In this document: positions 42,017 to 50,526 of the stretch, in pieces | How the letters are laid out: each line of letters starts with the position of its first letter | Numbering within the stretch: position 1 is the stretch's first letter | Source of the DNA: an uncultured Flavobacteriales bacterium | GTDB lineage: Bacteria > Bacteroidota > Bacteroidia > Flavobacteriales_D > Crocinitomicaceae | Assembly: GCA_913054135.1 (NCBI GenBank) | Contig: CAJXJK010000007.1 | Span: 168,515 to 232,514 of the forward strand | Reading direction: 5' to 3' | DNA length: 64,000 bases | Position numbers and translations under genes: made by a program | The notes under the pieces: model-generated | The model's database searches: none | The model's input: only the letters and a program-made list of their open reading frames with translations | Told to the model about the DNA's origin: nothing

Positions 42017-43150
42017 TTATAAAGAATCAAGGCTGTCACACAGCTTACTCCACTCAAAACGCTTTTTTTCGTCTTTTATGTTGTTTTGATATGATTGAAT
42101 TTTATCTGATTGACAAATAACTAATAAACTCTTAGCGATATCGTCAATGTTGTTTTCGCATACTTGACCAACTAAATCATGTTTCACCATGTTCGAAAGG
42201 TCTCCAACATTGGTCACTAACATTGGTAACTCCATTGAGTAAGCGATTTGTGTTACCCCTGATTGGGTAGCAGTCCTGTAAGTAAGTGCTAGAAAATCTG
42301 CAGCTGAAAAGAAAAACGTAACGTCATCATTCGGTATGAAAAGATCTTTTCGTACAATTCTATCATTCAGGTTTTTTGCATCTATGATTGATTGGTAATC
42401 TTCCCAATTGTCATATGATTCGCCAGCAATGATTAGTTGGTGATTTGGTATTTGATCTTTGATTTTGTCAAAGGCTTCAATCAATAAATCAACCCCTTTA
42501 TATTTTCTTATTAATCCAAAAGATAGAATGTAATTTTTAGAGCTATCAAGTTCTAACTTGTCACACGCCTCTTGCTTAGAGATTCTTTCTCCGTAAATAT
42601 CGAACAGTGGGTGAGGAGAGTAGTTGATAGGTTTGGTGATTTTGAAAACATCTTTCAATTGCTTGATTCCTTCTTGGGCCATCACAATAAAGCCGTCCAT
42701 CTTTTTAAAAAAGTATTTAGAGAACATTTTGTCACCCATTCTTTTCTCATGAGGAATCACATTGTCAACCAAACAAACGACCTTATTTGTTTTGGATTTT
42801 CCCAGTTTTGCAATGGTTCCAAGTGCAGGAGCCATAAAGGGTAGCCAATAACGAATGATTGTTTTGTTTGCTCCTGATTTTTTCAGTTGCCTTCCAACCT
42901 TCATCCAATTGAATGGGTTGATTGACGAAATCTTTCTATGAATTGTTAAGCCCTCAGGAGCGGCCGTACCTTCATCTAAATATTGTGATTTACCAGGGAA
43001 GATGATTTTCGGATACATCATTTTGAATGTCCAAACTTCAACATCAGCTCCTCTCTTAAGATATTCCTGTGCTAATCTGTCAGAGGTCGCAGCAATTCCT
43101 CCTCTATAAGGGAAGGCAGGCGCAATAATGATGATTTTTTCAGCAGACAT
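42017..43150 (-). CDS. Glycosyltransferase, GT-B fold (family 4-like)
   Basis: 377 aa, soluble or peripheral. N-terminal Rossmann half begins APAFPYRGGIAATSDRLAQEYLKRGADVEVWTF; C-terminal donor-binding half has FGLIRKYKGVDLLIEAFDKI, IIAGESYDNWEDY, and ADFLALTYRTATQSGVTQIAYSMELPMLVTNVGDL, the usual GT4 EX7E region in modified form. Contiguous with the heptose genes, so it may add heptose or a neighbouring sugar to a surface glycan. Confidence 0.85.
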   Translation of the reverse strand: MSAEKIIIIAPAFPYRGGIAATSDRLAQEYLKRGADVEVWTFKMMYPKIIFPGKSQYLDEGTAAPEGLTIHRKISSINPFNWMKVGRQLKKSGANKTIIRYWLPFMAPALGTIAKLGKSKTNKVVCLVDNVIPHEKRMGDKMFSKYFFKKMDGFIVMAQEGIKQLKDVFKITKPINYSPHPLFDIYGERISKQEACDKLELDSSKNYILSFGLIRKYKGVDLLIEAFDKIKDQIPNHQLIIAGESYDNWEDYQSIIDAKNLNDRIVRKDLFIPNDDVTFFFSAADFLALTYRTATQSGVTQIAYSMELPMLVTNVGDLSNMVKHDLVGQVCENNIDDIAKSLLVICQSDKIQSYQNNIKDEKKRFEWSKLCDSLDSL

Positions 43151-43155
43151 GCCTT

Positions 43156-44112
43156 CTAAATCTCCTTTTCTATTAAGTAATTATTTCGGGTAGAAGAGCT
43201 TCTCCCGATCAATTCGGCGATAAATCCTGCAAGGAAAAGTTGAGTTCCAATAATCATTGTTACCAAGGCAATGTAAAACTCGGCTCTCTCAGCTAGTAAT
43301 CGAGAACCAGTGTCAATGAATAGTTTGTAAACAATTAACCAAGTTGTAATCGCTCCTCCAATAAAAAAGAAAATGGAACCAATTAAACCAAAAAAGTGCA
43401 TTGGTTTTTTTCCAAATCTAGTGATGAAGGTGATGGTGAACATGTCCAAAAACCCGTTCACAAAGCGATTCATTCCAAACTTTGTTTTACCGTACTTTCT
43501 TTCTTGATGTTGTACAACCTTTTCGCCAATCTTTCCAAATCCGGCGGCTTTAGCTATAACCGGAATGTATCTGTGCATCTCTCCGAATATCTCAACCGAC
43601 TTAACGACTTCATGACGATATGCTTTAAGCCCACAATTCATATCATGCAATTTAATGCCTGACATCATTCTGTTTACACCATTGTATAATTTCGTAGGAA
43701 TAGTCTTTGTTAGCGGGTCGTATCTTTTCTTCTTCCATCCAGAAACTAAATCAAAACCATCTTCGTTAATCATTTTATATAATTCTGGAATTTCGTCAGG
43801 AGAATCTTGAAGGTCGGCATCCATAGTGATGACTACTTTCCCTTTTGTAGCTTGAAAACCAACATGAAGTGCAGCAGATTTACCATAATTTCTTTGAAAT
43901 TTGATACCTCTCACTTGAGTGTTTTTTGCCTGTAAAGATTCTATTACCTCCCAAGATTTATCAGTAGATCCATCATTGATGAATAATATTTCGTAGGAAA
44001 AATTATTTTCAGCCATGACTCTAACTATCCAGTCATGTAATTCAGGAAGCGACTCATCCTCATTAAATAAAGGGACTACGACACTAATTTGTATGTTTTG
44101 ATTTTCTTCCAT
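43156..44112 (-). CDS. Dolichol-phosphate-mannosyltransferase-like GT2 (GtrB/ArnC type)
   Basis: 318 aa. GT-A domain: SVVVPLFNEDESLPELHDWI, FINDGSTDKSWEVIE, RNYGKSAALHVGFQATKGKVVITMDADLQDSPDEI (DxD), KLHDMNCGLKAYRHEVV. Two C-terminal membrane spans (FFGLIGSIFFFIGGAITTWLIVYK; FYIALVTMIIGTQLFLAGFIAELIG), as in undecaprenyl-phosphate glycosyltransferases. First gene of the minus-strand heptose cluster. Confidence 0.93.
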   Translation of the reverse strand: MEENQNIQISVVVPLFNEDESLPELHDWIVRVMAENNFSYEILFINDGSTDKSWEVIESLQAKNTQVRGIKFQRNYGKSAALHVGFQATKGKVVITMDADLQDSPDEIPELYKMINEDGFDLVSGWKKKRYDPLTKTIPTKLYNGVNRMMSGIKLHDMNCGLKAYRHEVVKSVEIFGEMHRYIPVIAKAAGFGKIGEKVVQHQERKYGKTKFGMNRFVNGFLDMFTITFITRFGKKPMHFFGLIGSIFFFIGGAITTWLIVYKLFIDTGSRLLAERAEFYIALVTMIIGTQLFLAGFIAELIGRSSSTRNNYLIEKEI

Positions 44113-44267
44113 TTAGGAGCTCAAAGATAATGAATCAATATAATTTGAGTATACGTGATTTCGTTAAATAAAGTTGTGCGAATCGGGTAGTAAAACTTTT
44201 TGAATATCGTTCGTTTTGTAAATCAAAAACATATTTTTTTAAATTCGGCAGCACAAAAAAATGAAAG

Positions 44268-45131
44268 ATGGTACAATTATGTAAAAAAATAGCTGAAGCG
44301 AAATGGTTTCAAAATGCAGTGACAATTGCAATATTGGTAGCTGGTGTTTTAGTTGGTATGGCGACCTATACTGAGTTTGCTGCTGAGAACGAAGCGATTT
44401 TAGAAATCTTTAATAAGATTGTTTTAGTCATTTTTATAATTGAAGTTTTGGTGAAACTGATTGCTGAATTTCCAAAACCCTGGCTCTACTTTAAAGATGC
44501 TTGGAATGTTTTTGATTTTATAATTGTTGCCGCGGCTTTTATGCCTTTTGGTGGAAGTTCGATAGCGATTCTTAGATTGTTAAGATTATTACGTGTTCTG
44601 AAATTAATCAAGGCTCTACCTAAGCTTCAAATGCTTGTTGGTGCATTGCTTAAGTCTATTCCGTCAATGGGATATGTCTCTATTTTACTTCTTTTACTAT
44701 TCTATATTTACGCAGTTGCTGGAGTTTTCTTCTTTGGAGAAAATGATCCAATTCATTTTGAAAATCTACAAACGTCAATGTTATCCTTATTTAGGGTTGT
44801 GACCCTCGAGGATTGGACTGATGTGATGTATATCAACATGTTTGGATGTGAAAACTATGGGTATGATGGAAACATGGACTTGTGCACCATGTCTACTGCA
44901 AACCCTGGTGGATCTGCATTCTTCTTTGTGTCATTCGTATTGATTGGAACAATGATTTTCTTAAACCTATTCATAGGTGTAATTATGACTGGTATGGATG
45001 AAGCTAAGGCCGAAATGGCAGCAGCAGATGAATTAGAAAAGAAAGGTTCTAATATTACAGTAGATGATCTTCAAGTCAAGCTTGAAGAAATGCAGGCAAT
45101 GATAACGCAACTCAAAAAGTCAGACGATTAG
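44268..45131 (+). CDS. Bacterial voltage-gated cation channel (NaChBac/NavAb family)
   Basis: 287 aa, the length of single-repeat six-span channels. S4 carries regularly spaced basic residues (ILRLLRLLRVLKLIKALPKL). S5 (GYVSILLLLLFYIYAVAGVFFFG), pore helix and filter TLEDWTDVMY, S6 (FFFVSFVLIGTMIFLNLFIGVIM), and a C-terminal coiled coil (VDDLQVKLEEMQAMITQLKK) for tetramerisation. Sodium-selective members have TLESWS; here Asp replaces Ser and Asp follows two residues later, a pattern linked with Ca2+ selectivity. The loop between filter and S6 is extended and has two Cys (GCENYGYDGNMDLCTMSTANPGG). The 3' end overlaps the convergent ACT gene by 4 bases. Confidence 0.92.
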   Translation: MVQLCKKIAEAKWFQNAVTIAILVAGVLVGMATYTEFAAENEAILEIFNKIVLVIFIIEVLVKLIAEFPKPWLYFKDAWNVFDFIIVAAAFMPFGGSSIAILRLLRLLRVLKLIKALPKLQMLVGALLKSIPSMGYVSILLLLLFYIYAVAGVFFFGENDPIHFENLQTSMLSLFRVVTLEDWTDVMYINMFGCENYGYDGNMDLCTMSTANPGGSAFFFVSFVLIGTMIFLNLFIGVIMTGMDEAKAEMAAADELEKKGSNITVDDLQVKLEEMQAMITQLKKSDD

Positions 45132-45805
45132 TCTGTCGCGGCTTGAGTTTCAGTTTTAAGATCCATTAATACACTAAAGGCTTGTGATACCATATGCGTA
45201 TCAACCACCACTGTGAACTCATTTGTAGTAGAAATTACCTCAACTAGGTTGATGCCTTCCCAGGCTATCTTCTTAAGTAAGTAATAGTATACACCGGATA
45301 TTTCTGTGTTGATTTCTGGAAGCTTCATGGTAATCGAAGAAAGATTGTCCATTTCTGAAATGATAGCATCTCCTTTAAACATCCCTTTCAATTTATCTTG
45401 AAACTGAGCGTTTGTTATGATGGTAGTTTCAGAAATACCTCTAGATACCGTATAGAAGTTGTCAGAGATGTCCTTAATAGTTGAAAGAAACTTCGCCTGA
45501 TCTTGTGAAATACCAATGTAGTTTGAGTAAGTAATTTTTACAAGGTTAGATCTCACAATTAAATCACCTAATTGGGCCATGAAGTTCTTAATCTTCATTT
45601 CAATTTTTTGATTTGGTCCAGGTGGCATTCTCTTAATGGCCATAATTATGGCAGAATCAGAAACCTCTTTTCCAGTAACCTTTTGGATTTCTGGATTTAA
45701 CTTTCTAGCTAAAGAGCTAATGTTTATCAGTCCCTCAGCAATAGCCTCTTGAATAAAGGGCGATTGATTGATAAGACGTTCTATTACTTTACTTAATCTA
45801 TCCAT
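45128..45805 (-). CDS. ACT-domain-like regulatory protein
   Basis: 225 aa, soluble. N-terminal helical region (PFIQEAIAEGLINISSLARKLNPEIQKVTGKEVSDSAIIMAIKRM) looks like a winged-helix or HTH segment; then NLVKITYSNYIG..., and a C-terminal ACT-like unit (ITMKLPEINTEISGVYYYLLKKIAWEGINLVEVISTTNEFTVVVDTHMVSQAFSVL), similar to the regulatory ACT pairs of aspartate kinases. No kinase domain is present. Such stand-alone proteins occur in Bacteroidota; neighbouring lysA may hint at amino-acid sensing, but they are on opposite strands. Confidence 0.65.
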   Translation of the reverse strand: MDRLSKVIERLINQSPFIQEAIAEGLINISSLARKLNPEIQKVTGKEVSDSAIIMAIKRMPPGPNQKIEMKIKNFMAQLGDLIVRSNLVKITYSNYIGISQDQAKFLSTIKDISDNFYTVSRGISETTIITNAQFQDKLKGMFKGDAIISEMDNLSSITMKLPEINTEISGVYYYLLKKIAWEGINLVEVISTTNEFTVVVDTHMVSQAFSVLMDLKTETQAATD

Positions 45806-45879
45806 TGTTAATAATGTAACGTTCTGTTAAAATCTCATTACAAATATAATCATTTTAACAAAACAAAAGGGTTATGATA

Positions 45880-45887
45880 TAAATTTG
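45880..45887 (+). promoter_or_regulatory. lysA: Candidate -7 promoter element of lysA
   Basis: TAAATTTG fits TAnnTTTG, 18 bases before the ATG at 45906. Confidence 0.45.
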
Positions 45888-45905
45888 TTAAAAAAAACGG
45901 ATAAA

Positions 45906-47060
45906 ATGAAACAAACGCCTTATTATTTTTATGACCTAGATTTACTAGATGACACTCTAAATTGCTTAAAAACTAACATTAAAGCAACTAAGTTTCATGT
46001 GCACTATGCTATAAAGGCTAATCATAACAAGGAAATCTTGAAACATATTTCAAAAGCAGGATTAGGAGCCGACTGTGTAAGTGGAGGTGAAATTAAATAT
46101 GCTTTAGATGCTGGATTTAGTTCAGATGAGATAGTTTTTGCCGGAGTAGGTAAGACAGATGCTGAAATTCGATTCGCATTAGAGAACAATATTGGGATGA
46201 TACATTGCGAAAGCCTTCAAGAAATTGAAGTGATCAATGAAATTGCAAAGGAAACTGGCTCAGTTGCCACCATTGCTTTGAGATTGAATCCTAATGTAAA
46301 TCCTTTAACTCATGAAAAAATCTCAACTGGACTAAAAGAAAACAAGTTTGGTTTAACCGCTTTAGAATTCAATGAATTATTGAAAGTTCATCAAGAGTTA
46401 AAACAAATAAATATTGTTGGTTTACACTTTCATATTGGCTCCCAAATTTCTGATATGTCAGTTTTTGTAGAATTGTGTGATCGTATTAATGAATTGGTGC
46501 CGGCCTTTGAACAAAGTATTGGAGAGCTTACTTATTTAAATGTAGGTGGAGGTTTAGGTGTAGACTATTATGAGCCGGAGTTAAATCCAATCCCTGACTT
46601 TAAGAGTTATTTTGAAGCCTTTAAAACTTGTTTAACAATTAGCGAAGAAATTCCAGTTCACTTTGAACTAGGAAGATCAGTTGTGGCGCAATGCGGTAGT
46701 TTGAGAACTCAAGTTCTTTATATCAAAAAATCAGAAACGAAGAATTTTGCAGTTTTAGATGCAGGTATGACTGAGCTTTTGCGACCTGCACTATATAATG
46801 CCTATCACAAAATTCAGAAATTAGAGGCTGTTACTTCTGAGCCATCTTTACATTATGATATTGTTGGGCCAATATGTGAATCAAGCGATTGCTTTGGCAA
46901 AGACATTCACTTGCCAGAATTGAAAAGAGGAGATATTATTACGATTAGTAGTTGTGGTGCCTATGCTGAATCCATGTCTCTCAATTATAACGGTCGTGAA
47001 AAAGTTCAAAGCATTGCACATAGCTCGAAAGAATTAATTTCAGATTCAACTCTAGTGTAG
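45906..47060 (+). CDS. lysA: Diaminopimelate decarboxylase
   Basis: About 384 aa from the ATG at 45906 (MKQTPYYFYDLDLLDDTL); a TTG 21 bases upstream lies on the promoter. PLP fold III decarboxylase: YAIKANHN (PLP Lys), GADCVSGGEIKYAL, LHFHIGSQISDM, NVGGGLGVDYYEPE, HFELGRSVVAQ, and IVGPICESSDCFGKD (catalytic Cys). Last step of lysine synthesis. Has its own promoter and terminator. Confidence 0.94.
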   Translation: MKQTPYYFYDLDLLDDTLNCLKTNIKATKFHVHYAIKANHNKEILKHISKAGLGADCVSGGEIKYALDAGFSSDEIVFAGVGKTDAEIRFALENNIGMIHCESLQEIEVINEIAKETGSVATIALRLNPNVNPLTHEKISTGLKENKFGLTALEFNELLKVHQELKQINIVGLHFHIGSQISDMSVFVELCDRINELVPAFEQSIGELTYLNVGGGLGVDYYEPELNPIPDFKSYFEAFKTCLTISEEIPVHFELGRSVVAQCGSLRTQVLYIKKSETKNFAVLDAGMTELLRPALYNAYHKIQKLEAVTSEPSLHYDIVGPICESSDCFGKDIHLPELKRGDIITISSCGAYAESMSLNYNGREKVQSIAHSSKELISDSTLV

Positions 47061-47121
47061 TAATTGCTTGACTCTTTGCAGATTGGCGGTTCTTTTCGTA
47101 GTCATCATTTAAGTTGAATTT

Positions 47122-47147
47122 AAACTCCTTCAAAGAAGGAGTTTTTT
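47122..47147 (+). terminator. Rho-independent terminator of lysA
   Basis: Ten-base perfect stem AAACTCCTTC (47122-47131) / GAAGGAGTTT (47135-47144) with a 3-base loop and following T-rich tract. Confidence 0.92.
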
Positions 47148-47233
47148 ATTTCCTAAAATTGATTGTTTTAATTTGATGTCCGATTTTGAGGCTAGCAATT
47201 ATATTGTTTAGATAAAGTAAGCTGACTTTGTTC

Positions 47234-47261
47234 TTGATTTAACTAAGCTTTATTATATTTG
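47234..47261 (+). promoter_or_regulatory. Candidate Bacteroidota promoter (-33 TTG and -7 TATATTTG)
   Basis: TTG at 47234-47236 and TATATTTG at 47254-47261 with a 17-base gap, just before the ATG at 47274. Confidence 0.5.
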
Positions 47262-47273
47262 GGTTTCTATATT

Positions 47274-47714
47274 ATGGCTCCCAAAATGACAAGGAAAACC
47301 ATCAAATTCTCGGGTGGACAGATGAAGCTCATTCTAAGGGGTGTGCTTGTCATCAATTATCGGAAAGATCGTGAAATCACAGAAGGTGATATGCTCGATC
47401 AAAGATATATGCGCAAAGAACTAATAGGGGACATGTCGTATTACCCAATTGTTGATTTGAGTGACGGAGTAGTCACTTTTTCTGATGAGGCAAAGGCTTG
47501 GGTTGCTGTGAATAAAAAATCATCTTCAGTACGAATATGTGATATACTCCTTGTCAAAGGAGCGGTAATGAAATTCAAAGCCAGATTTTACACACTAATG
47601 TTCAAGCCAACAAATAGAACAGTGATTGTCACCTCAATGCAAGAAGCTTTAGATTTTATTGAACAAGACCGAAAAAAGAGAAATCAAAAGATTATGGCTG
47701 AAGTTCAGAAGTAA
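47274..47714 (+). CDS. Small STAS/SEC14-like protein
   Basis: 146 aa from the ATG at 47274; the TTG at 47259 lies in the promoter. Pattern of alternating strands and helices (GGQMKLILRGVLVINYRKDREIT, SYYPIVDLSDGVVTFSDEAKAW, VRICDILLVKGAVMKFKARFYT, RTVIVTSMQEALDFIEQDRKKR) like the small STAS/SEC14-like proteins labelled DUF7793 in Bacteroidota; distantly like 14357-14743. Role unknown. The last 23 bases overlap the convergent HEAT-like gene. Confidence 0.65.
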   Translation: MAPKMTRKTIKFSGGQMKLILRGVLVINYRKDREITEGDMLDQRYMRKELIGDMSYYPIVDLSDGVVTFSDEAKAWVAVNKKSSSVRICDILLVKGAVMKFKARFYTLMFKPTNRTVIVTSMQEALDFIEQDRKKRNQKIMAEVQK

Positions 47715-48228
47715 GTTTTCGCAATATCTTCAATTCCTTTTCACCTCTATTCACTATTCCAGAAGATAGTTTTTGATCAACCATTACCTCAATTGGAGGC
47801 AGAAGTTCGTTGGCTAATTCGGGATATTTTTCGCAGACCCTTCTCGCAGCAGTCATTCCAAAAGCCCTTACTGCAATAGCTTCTTCAGGATTATTAACAT
47901 AGGTCATGGCCATGTCAAACAATTGACCTTCTACTTCTTCATCAATTTCAATGAATTGAAAAACTCTCATTGCCGCTCGTTTGACTGCGTCATGAGGGTT
48001 GGTTTTTAGTAGATCTAGAATCCTCTGCTCATATTTAATAAGAACTTTTTTGTCCAGGTCAATAATTTTGCCTAGAACCGCTCCAGCATTCTGTTGGATG
48101 ATGGTCTCTTCGTCTATACAATAGGCTAAGATATCTTCAATTGAAGAAGGATTCTCAACACAATGTTTAGTAATTGAGTCCCAGTTCCATTTGAGATTTC
48201 TTCCTCTGAGATGTGGTTTTAAATCCAT
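47692..48228 (-). CDS. HEAT-repeat-like protein
   Basis: 178 aa, all alpha. Helical pairs of ~35 residues can be followed (IEDILAYCIDEETIIQQNAGAVLGKIIDLD; LLKTNPHDAVKRAAMRVFQFIEI; YVNNPEEAIAVRAFGMTAARRVCEKYPEL), in the style of HEAT or DNA-alkylation-repeat proteins. Probably a protein-protein interaction scaffold in the cytoplasm. Overlaps 47274-47714 at the 3' ends by 23 bases, antisense. Confidence 0.7.
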   Translation of the reverse strand: MDLKPHLRGRNLKWNWDSITKHCVENPSSIEDILAYCIDEETIIQQNAGAVLGKIIDLDKKVLIKYEQRILDLLKTNPHDAVKRAAMRVFQFIEIDEEVEGQLFDMAMTYVNNPEEAIAVRAFGMTAARRVCEKYPELANELLPPIEVMVDQKLSSGIVNRGEKELKILRKLTSELQP

Positions 48229-48301
48229 ATGTTAAAATTACTCAATACGGTAATGAAACAATTACTGAATCAGATAAAAAAAATACACATCCTAAAGTCT
48301 T

Positions 48302-48343
48302 GAGTCTAAAATCTGGAATCTAGACTCTAATTCCTTATCTTTG
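48302..48343 (+). promoter_or_regulatory. ffh: ffh promoter region with inverted repeat
   Basis: TATCTTTG (48336-48343) matches the -7 consensus. Just upstream GAGTCTA (48302-48308) and TAGACTC (48321-48327) form a 7-base inverted repeat that would cover the -33 area. Confidence 0.4.
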
Positions 48344-48368
48344 TTTTCCCGAAAATTATTGTAAAAAG

Positions 48369-49724
48369 ATGTTTGAAAATTTAACTGACAAATTTGAAAG
48401 AGCCTTTAAAGTATTAAAAGGACATGGCCAGATTACTGAGATTAACGTAGCTGAGACTCTAAAAGAGGTAAGGCGTGCATTGTTAGATGCAGATGTTAAC
48501 TTCAAAACGGCTAAAGAATTTACTGTAAGAGTTAAAGAAAAGGCCTTAGGTAGAGATGTATTAACTACGATTTCTCCGGGTCAATTATTGACAAAGATTT
48601 GTCATGAAGAATTGGTTGCCTTAATGGGAGGCGAGCAGTCAGATATAAATTATCAAGGAAACCCAGGTGTTATCTTGATGTCAGGACTACAAGGTTCAGG
48701 TAAAACAACTTTTTCAGGGAAACTAGCTAATTATCTTAAAAACAAAAAGGGTAAAAATCCTTTGATGGTGGCTTGTGATGTTTATCGTCCAGCGGCAATT
48801 GATCAAATTCATGTTTTAGGAGAACAGCTTGGTGTTGAGGTTTACTCAAACAGAGAAGAAAAAAATCCGGTAAAAATTGCTCAAGAAGCAATAGCACATG
48901 CAAAAAGTAACGGCTTTAACGTAGTTATTGTCGATACAGCTGGTCGATTAGCGGTTGATGAACAAATGATGAATGAGATTGCAGACGTAAAGAATGCAAT
49001 CAAGCCAACAGAGACTTTATTTGTTGTTGATTCAATGACGGGTCAAGATGCTGTTAATACTGCAAAAACATTTAATGATCGCATTGATTTTGATGGAGTT
49101 ATTCTGACAAAGTTAGATGGTGATACAAGAGGTGGTGCTGCATTGTCTATCAAAACTGTCGTTGACAAACCAATTAAGTTTGTAGGTACAGGAGAGAAAA
49201 TGGATGCTTTGGATGTTTTCTATCCAAACAGAATGGCAGATCGTATTCTTGGAATGGGAGATGTTGTTTCCCTTGTTGAGAAAGCTCAGGAGCAATTTGA
49301 CGAAAAAGAAGCGAAGAAACTTCAAAAGAAAATTGCTCAAAACAAATTCGATTTTGACGATTTCTACAGTCAATTACAGCAAATCAAAAAGATGGGTAAC
49401 GTCAAAGATTTGATGGGAATGATTCCTGGAATGGGAAAAGCAATGAAGAATGTTGATATTGATGATGATGCCTTTAAAGGTATTGAAGCGATTATTCAAT
49501 CAATGACTCCAGCAGAAAGAGGTAATCCTGACCTATTAAATGGGTCTCGTAAAAAGAGAATTGCAGCAGGATCAGGAAATAACATTCAAGAAGTAAACAA
49601 GCTCATTAAACAGTTCAATGAAACCAAGAAGGTGATGCACATGATGTCAAACAAAAAGAACATGGCAAACATGATGCGTCAAATGAAAGGAATGGGTGGA
49701 GGAAAAGGACTGCCAGGAATGTAG
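48369..49724 (+). CDS. ffh: Signal recognition particle protein (SRP54)
   Basis: 451 aa. N domain, GTPase G domain (MSGLQGSGKTTFSGKLANYL; DVYRPAAIDQ; VDTAGRLAVDEQMM; LTKLDGDTRGGAALSI), and the Met-rich M domain (MGMIPGMGKAMKNV ... MMSNKKNMANMMRQMKGMGGGKGLPGM) that binds SRP RNA and signal sequences. Targets membrane and secreted proteins to FtsY/SecYEG. No SRP RNA gene was recognised nearby. Confidence 0.98.
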   Translation: MFENLTDKFERAFKVLKGHGQITEINVAETLKEVRRALLDADVNFKTAKEFTVRVKEKALGRDVLTTISPGQLLTKICHEELVALMGGEQSDINYQGNPGVILMSGLQGSGKTTFSGKLANYLKNKKGKNPLMVACDVYRPAAIDQIHVLGEQLGVEVYSNREEKNPVKIAQEAIAHAKSNGFNVVIVDTAGRLAVDEQMMNEIADVKNAIKPTETLFVVDSMTGQDAVNTAKTFNDRIDFDGVILTKLDGDTRGGAALSIKTVVDKPIKFVGTGEKMDALDVFYPNRMADRILGMGDVVSLVEKAQEQFDEKEAKKLQKKIAQNKFDFDDFYSQLQQIKKMGNVKDLMGMIPGMGKAMKNVDIDDDAFKGIEAIIQSMTPAERGNPDLLNGSRKKRIAAGSGNNIQEVNKLIKQFNETKKVMHMMSNKKNMANMMRQMKGMGGGKGLPGM

Positions 49725-49761
49725 TCTATCTTTAAGGATTGTTGATCATTAAAACTTTGTT

Positions 49762-50526
49762 ATGTCAAGAATGAAAATTTTCAGCTCTCTTTTTTTTAGT
49801 CTTTTAATCTGCATAGCATGTTCTTCTGAAACCGAGTCAGCAACAGAAACTACTTCAAATGAGGGCGGAATCACTCAAGATTCTTTAGTTCAGAACGTTG
49901 AGAAACCTAAATTCAATCCAGAAAATATATTTGATGCTCCAATAGTTGACGAATTCGAGTTCAAAGGAGATTTAGTTTCAGCCTATTGGTGGGAAGACGA
50001 GAATCACGCCAATTATCTTATCAATTCAATTTTAAGAACAGAGGATGAGGAAGGATGGCCTTCAGCTTATCTATTTTCGTATCATTATACAAAGGTTGAT
50101 ACAAGTATCAAATTGTTGAGATTGGTTCAAGACTTTGAAGAATCATGCGATTTTGACATCACTCTTGAGTTTTTAGGTAAGCCATCAATAACTGATTTGA
50201 ACGGAGACAATGTGGCCGAGGTCGCAATCATTTATCGTAAAGCATGTCGCTCAGATGTTTCTGAATGTGCAATGAAGCTTATTATGCATGATGATGAAAA
50301 CAAGTATGCGCTAAGAGGTTCACAGTATATTGTTTTCCCTGATGAGCAGCAGCCAACAAACTATCAATATGATTTGAGTAAGGCAGATAAGGATGATGAC
50401 ATACCAGAGTGGCTTGATTTCAGAGGGAGATATGAGAATGCAAAAGATTTCGAAGGGGCTGATGCTTCTTTTTTAACCTTGGCTGATTCAATTTGGCGAT
50501 CAAATGCATTTGAAAGATTTGATTGA
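49762..50526 (+). CDS. Lipoprotein with DLNGDNVAEV motif
   Basis: 254 aa. Lipoprotein signal (IFSSLFFSLLICIAC, lipobox CIAC), Ser/Thr/Glu-rich linker, then a domain with an FG-GAP-like calcium loop (ITDLNGDNVAEVAIIYR) typical of VCBS/FG-GAP propeller blades and of Bacteroidota M1102-type lipoproteins (ACRSDVSECAMKLIMHDDENKYALRG). Function unknown. Its stop overlaps the rnz start by one base (TGATG). Confidence 0.75.
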   Translation: MSRMKIFSSLFFSLLICIACSSETESATETTSNEGGITQDSLVQNVEKPKFNPENIFDAPIVDEFEFKGDLVSAYWWEDENHANYLINSILRTEDEEGWPSAYLFSYHYTKVDTSIKLLRLVQDFEESCDFDITLEFLGKPSITDLNGDNVAEVAIIYRKACRSDVSECAMKLIMHDDENKYALRGSQYIVFPDEQQPTNYQYDLSKADKDDDIPEWLDFRGRYENAKDFEGADASFLTLADSIWRSNAFERFD

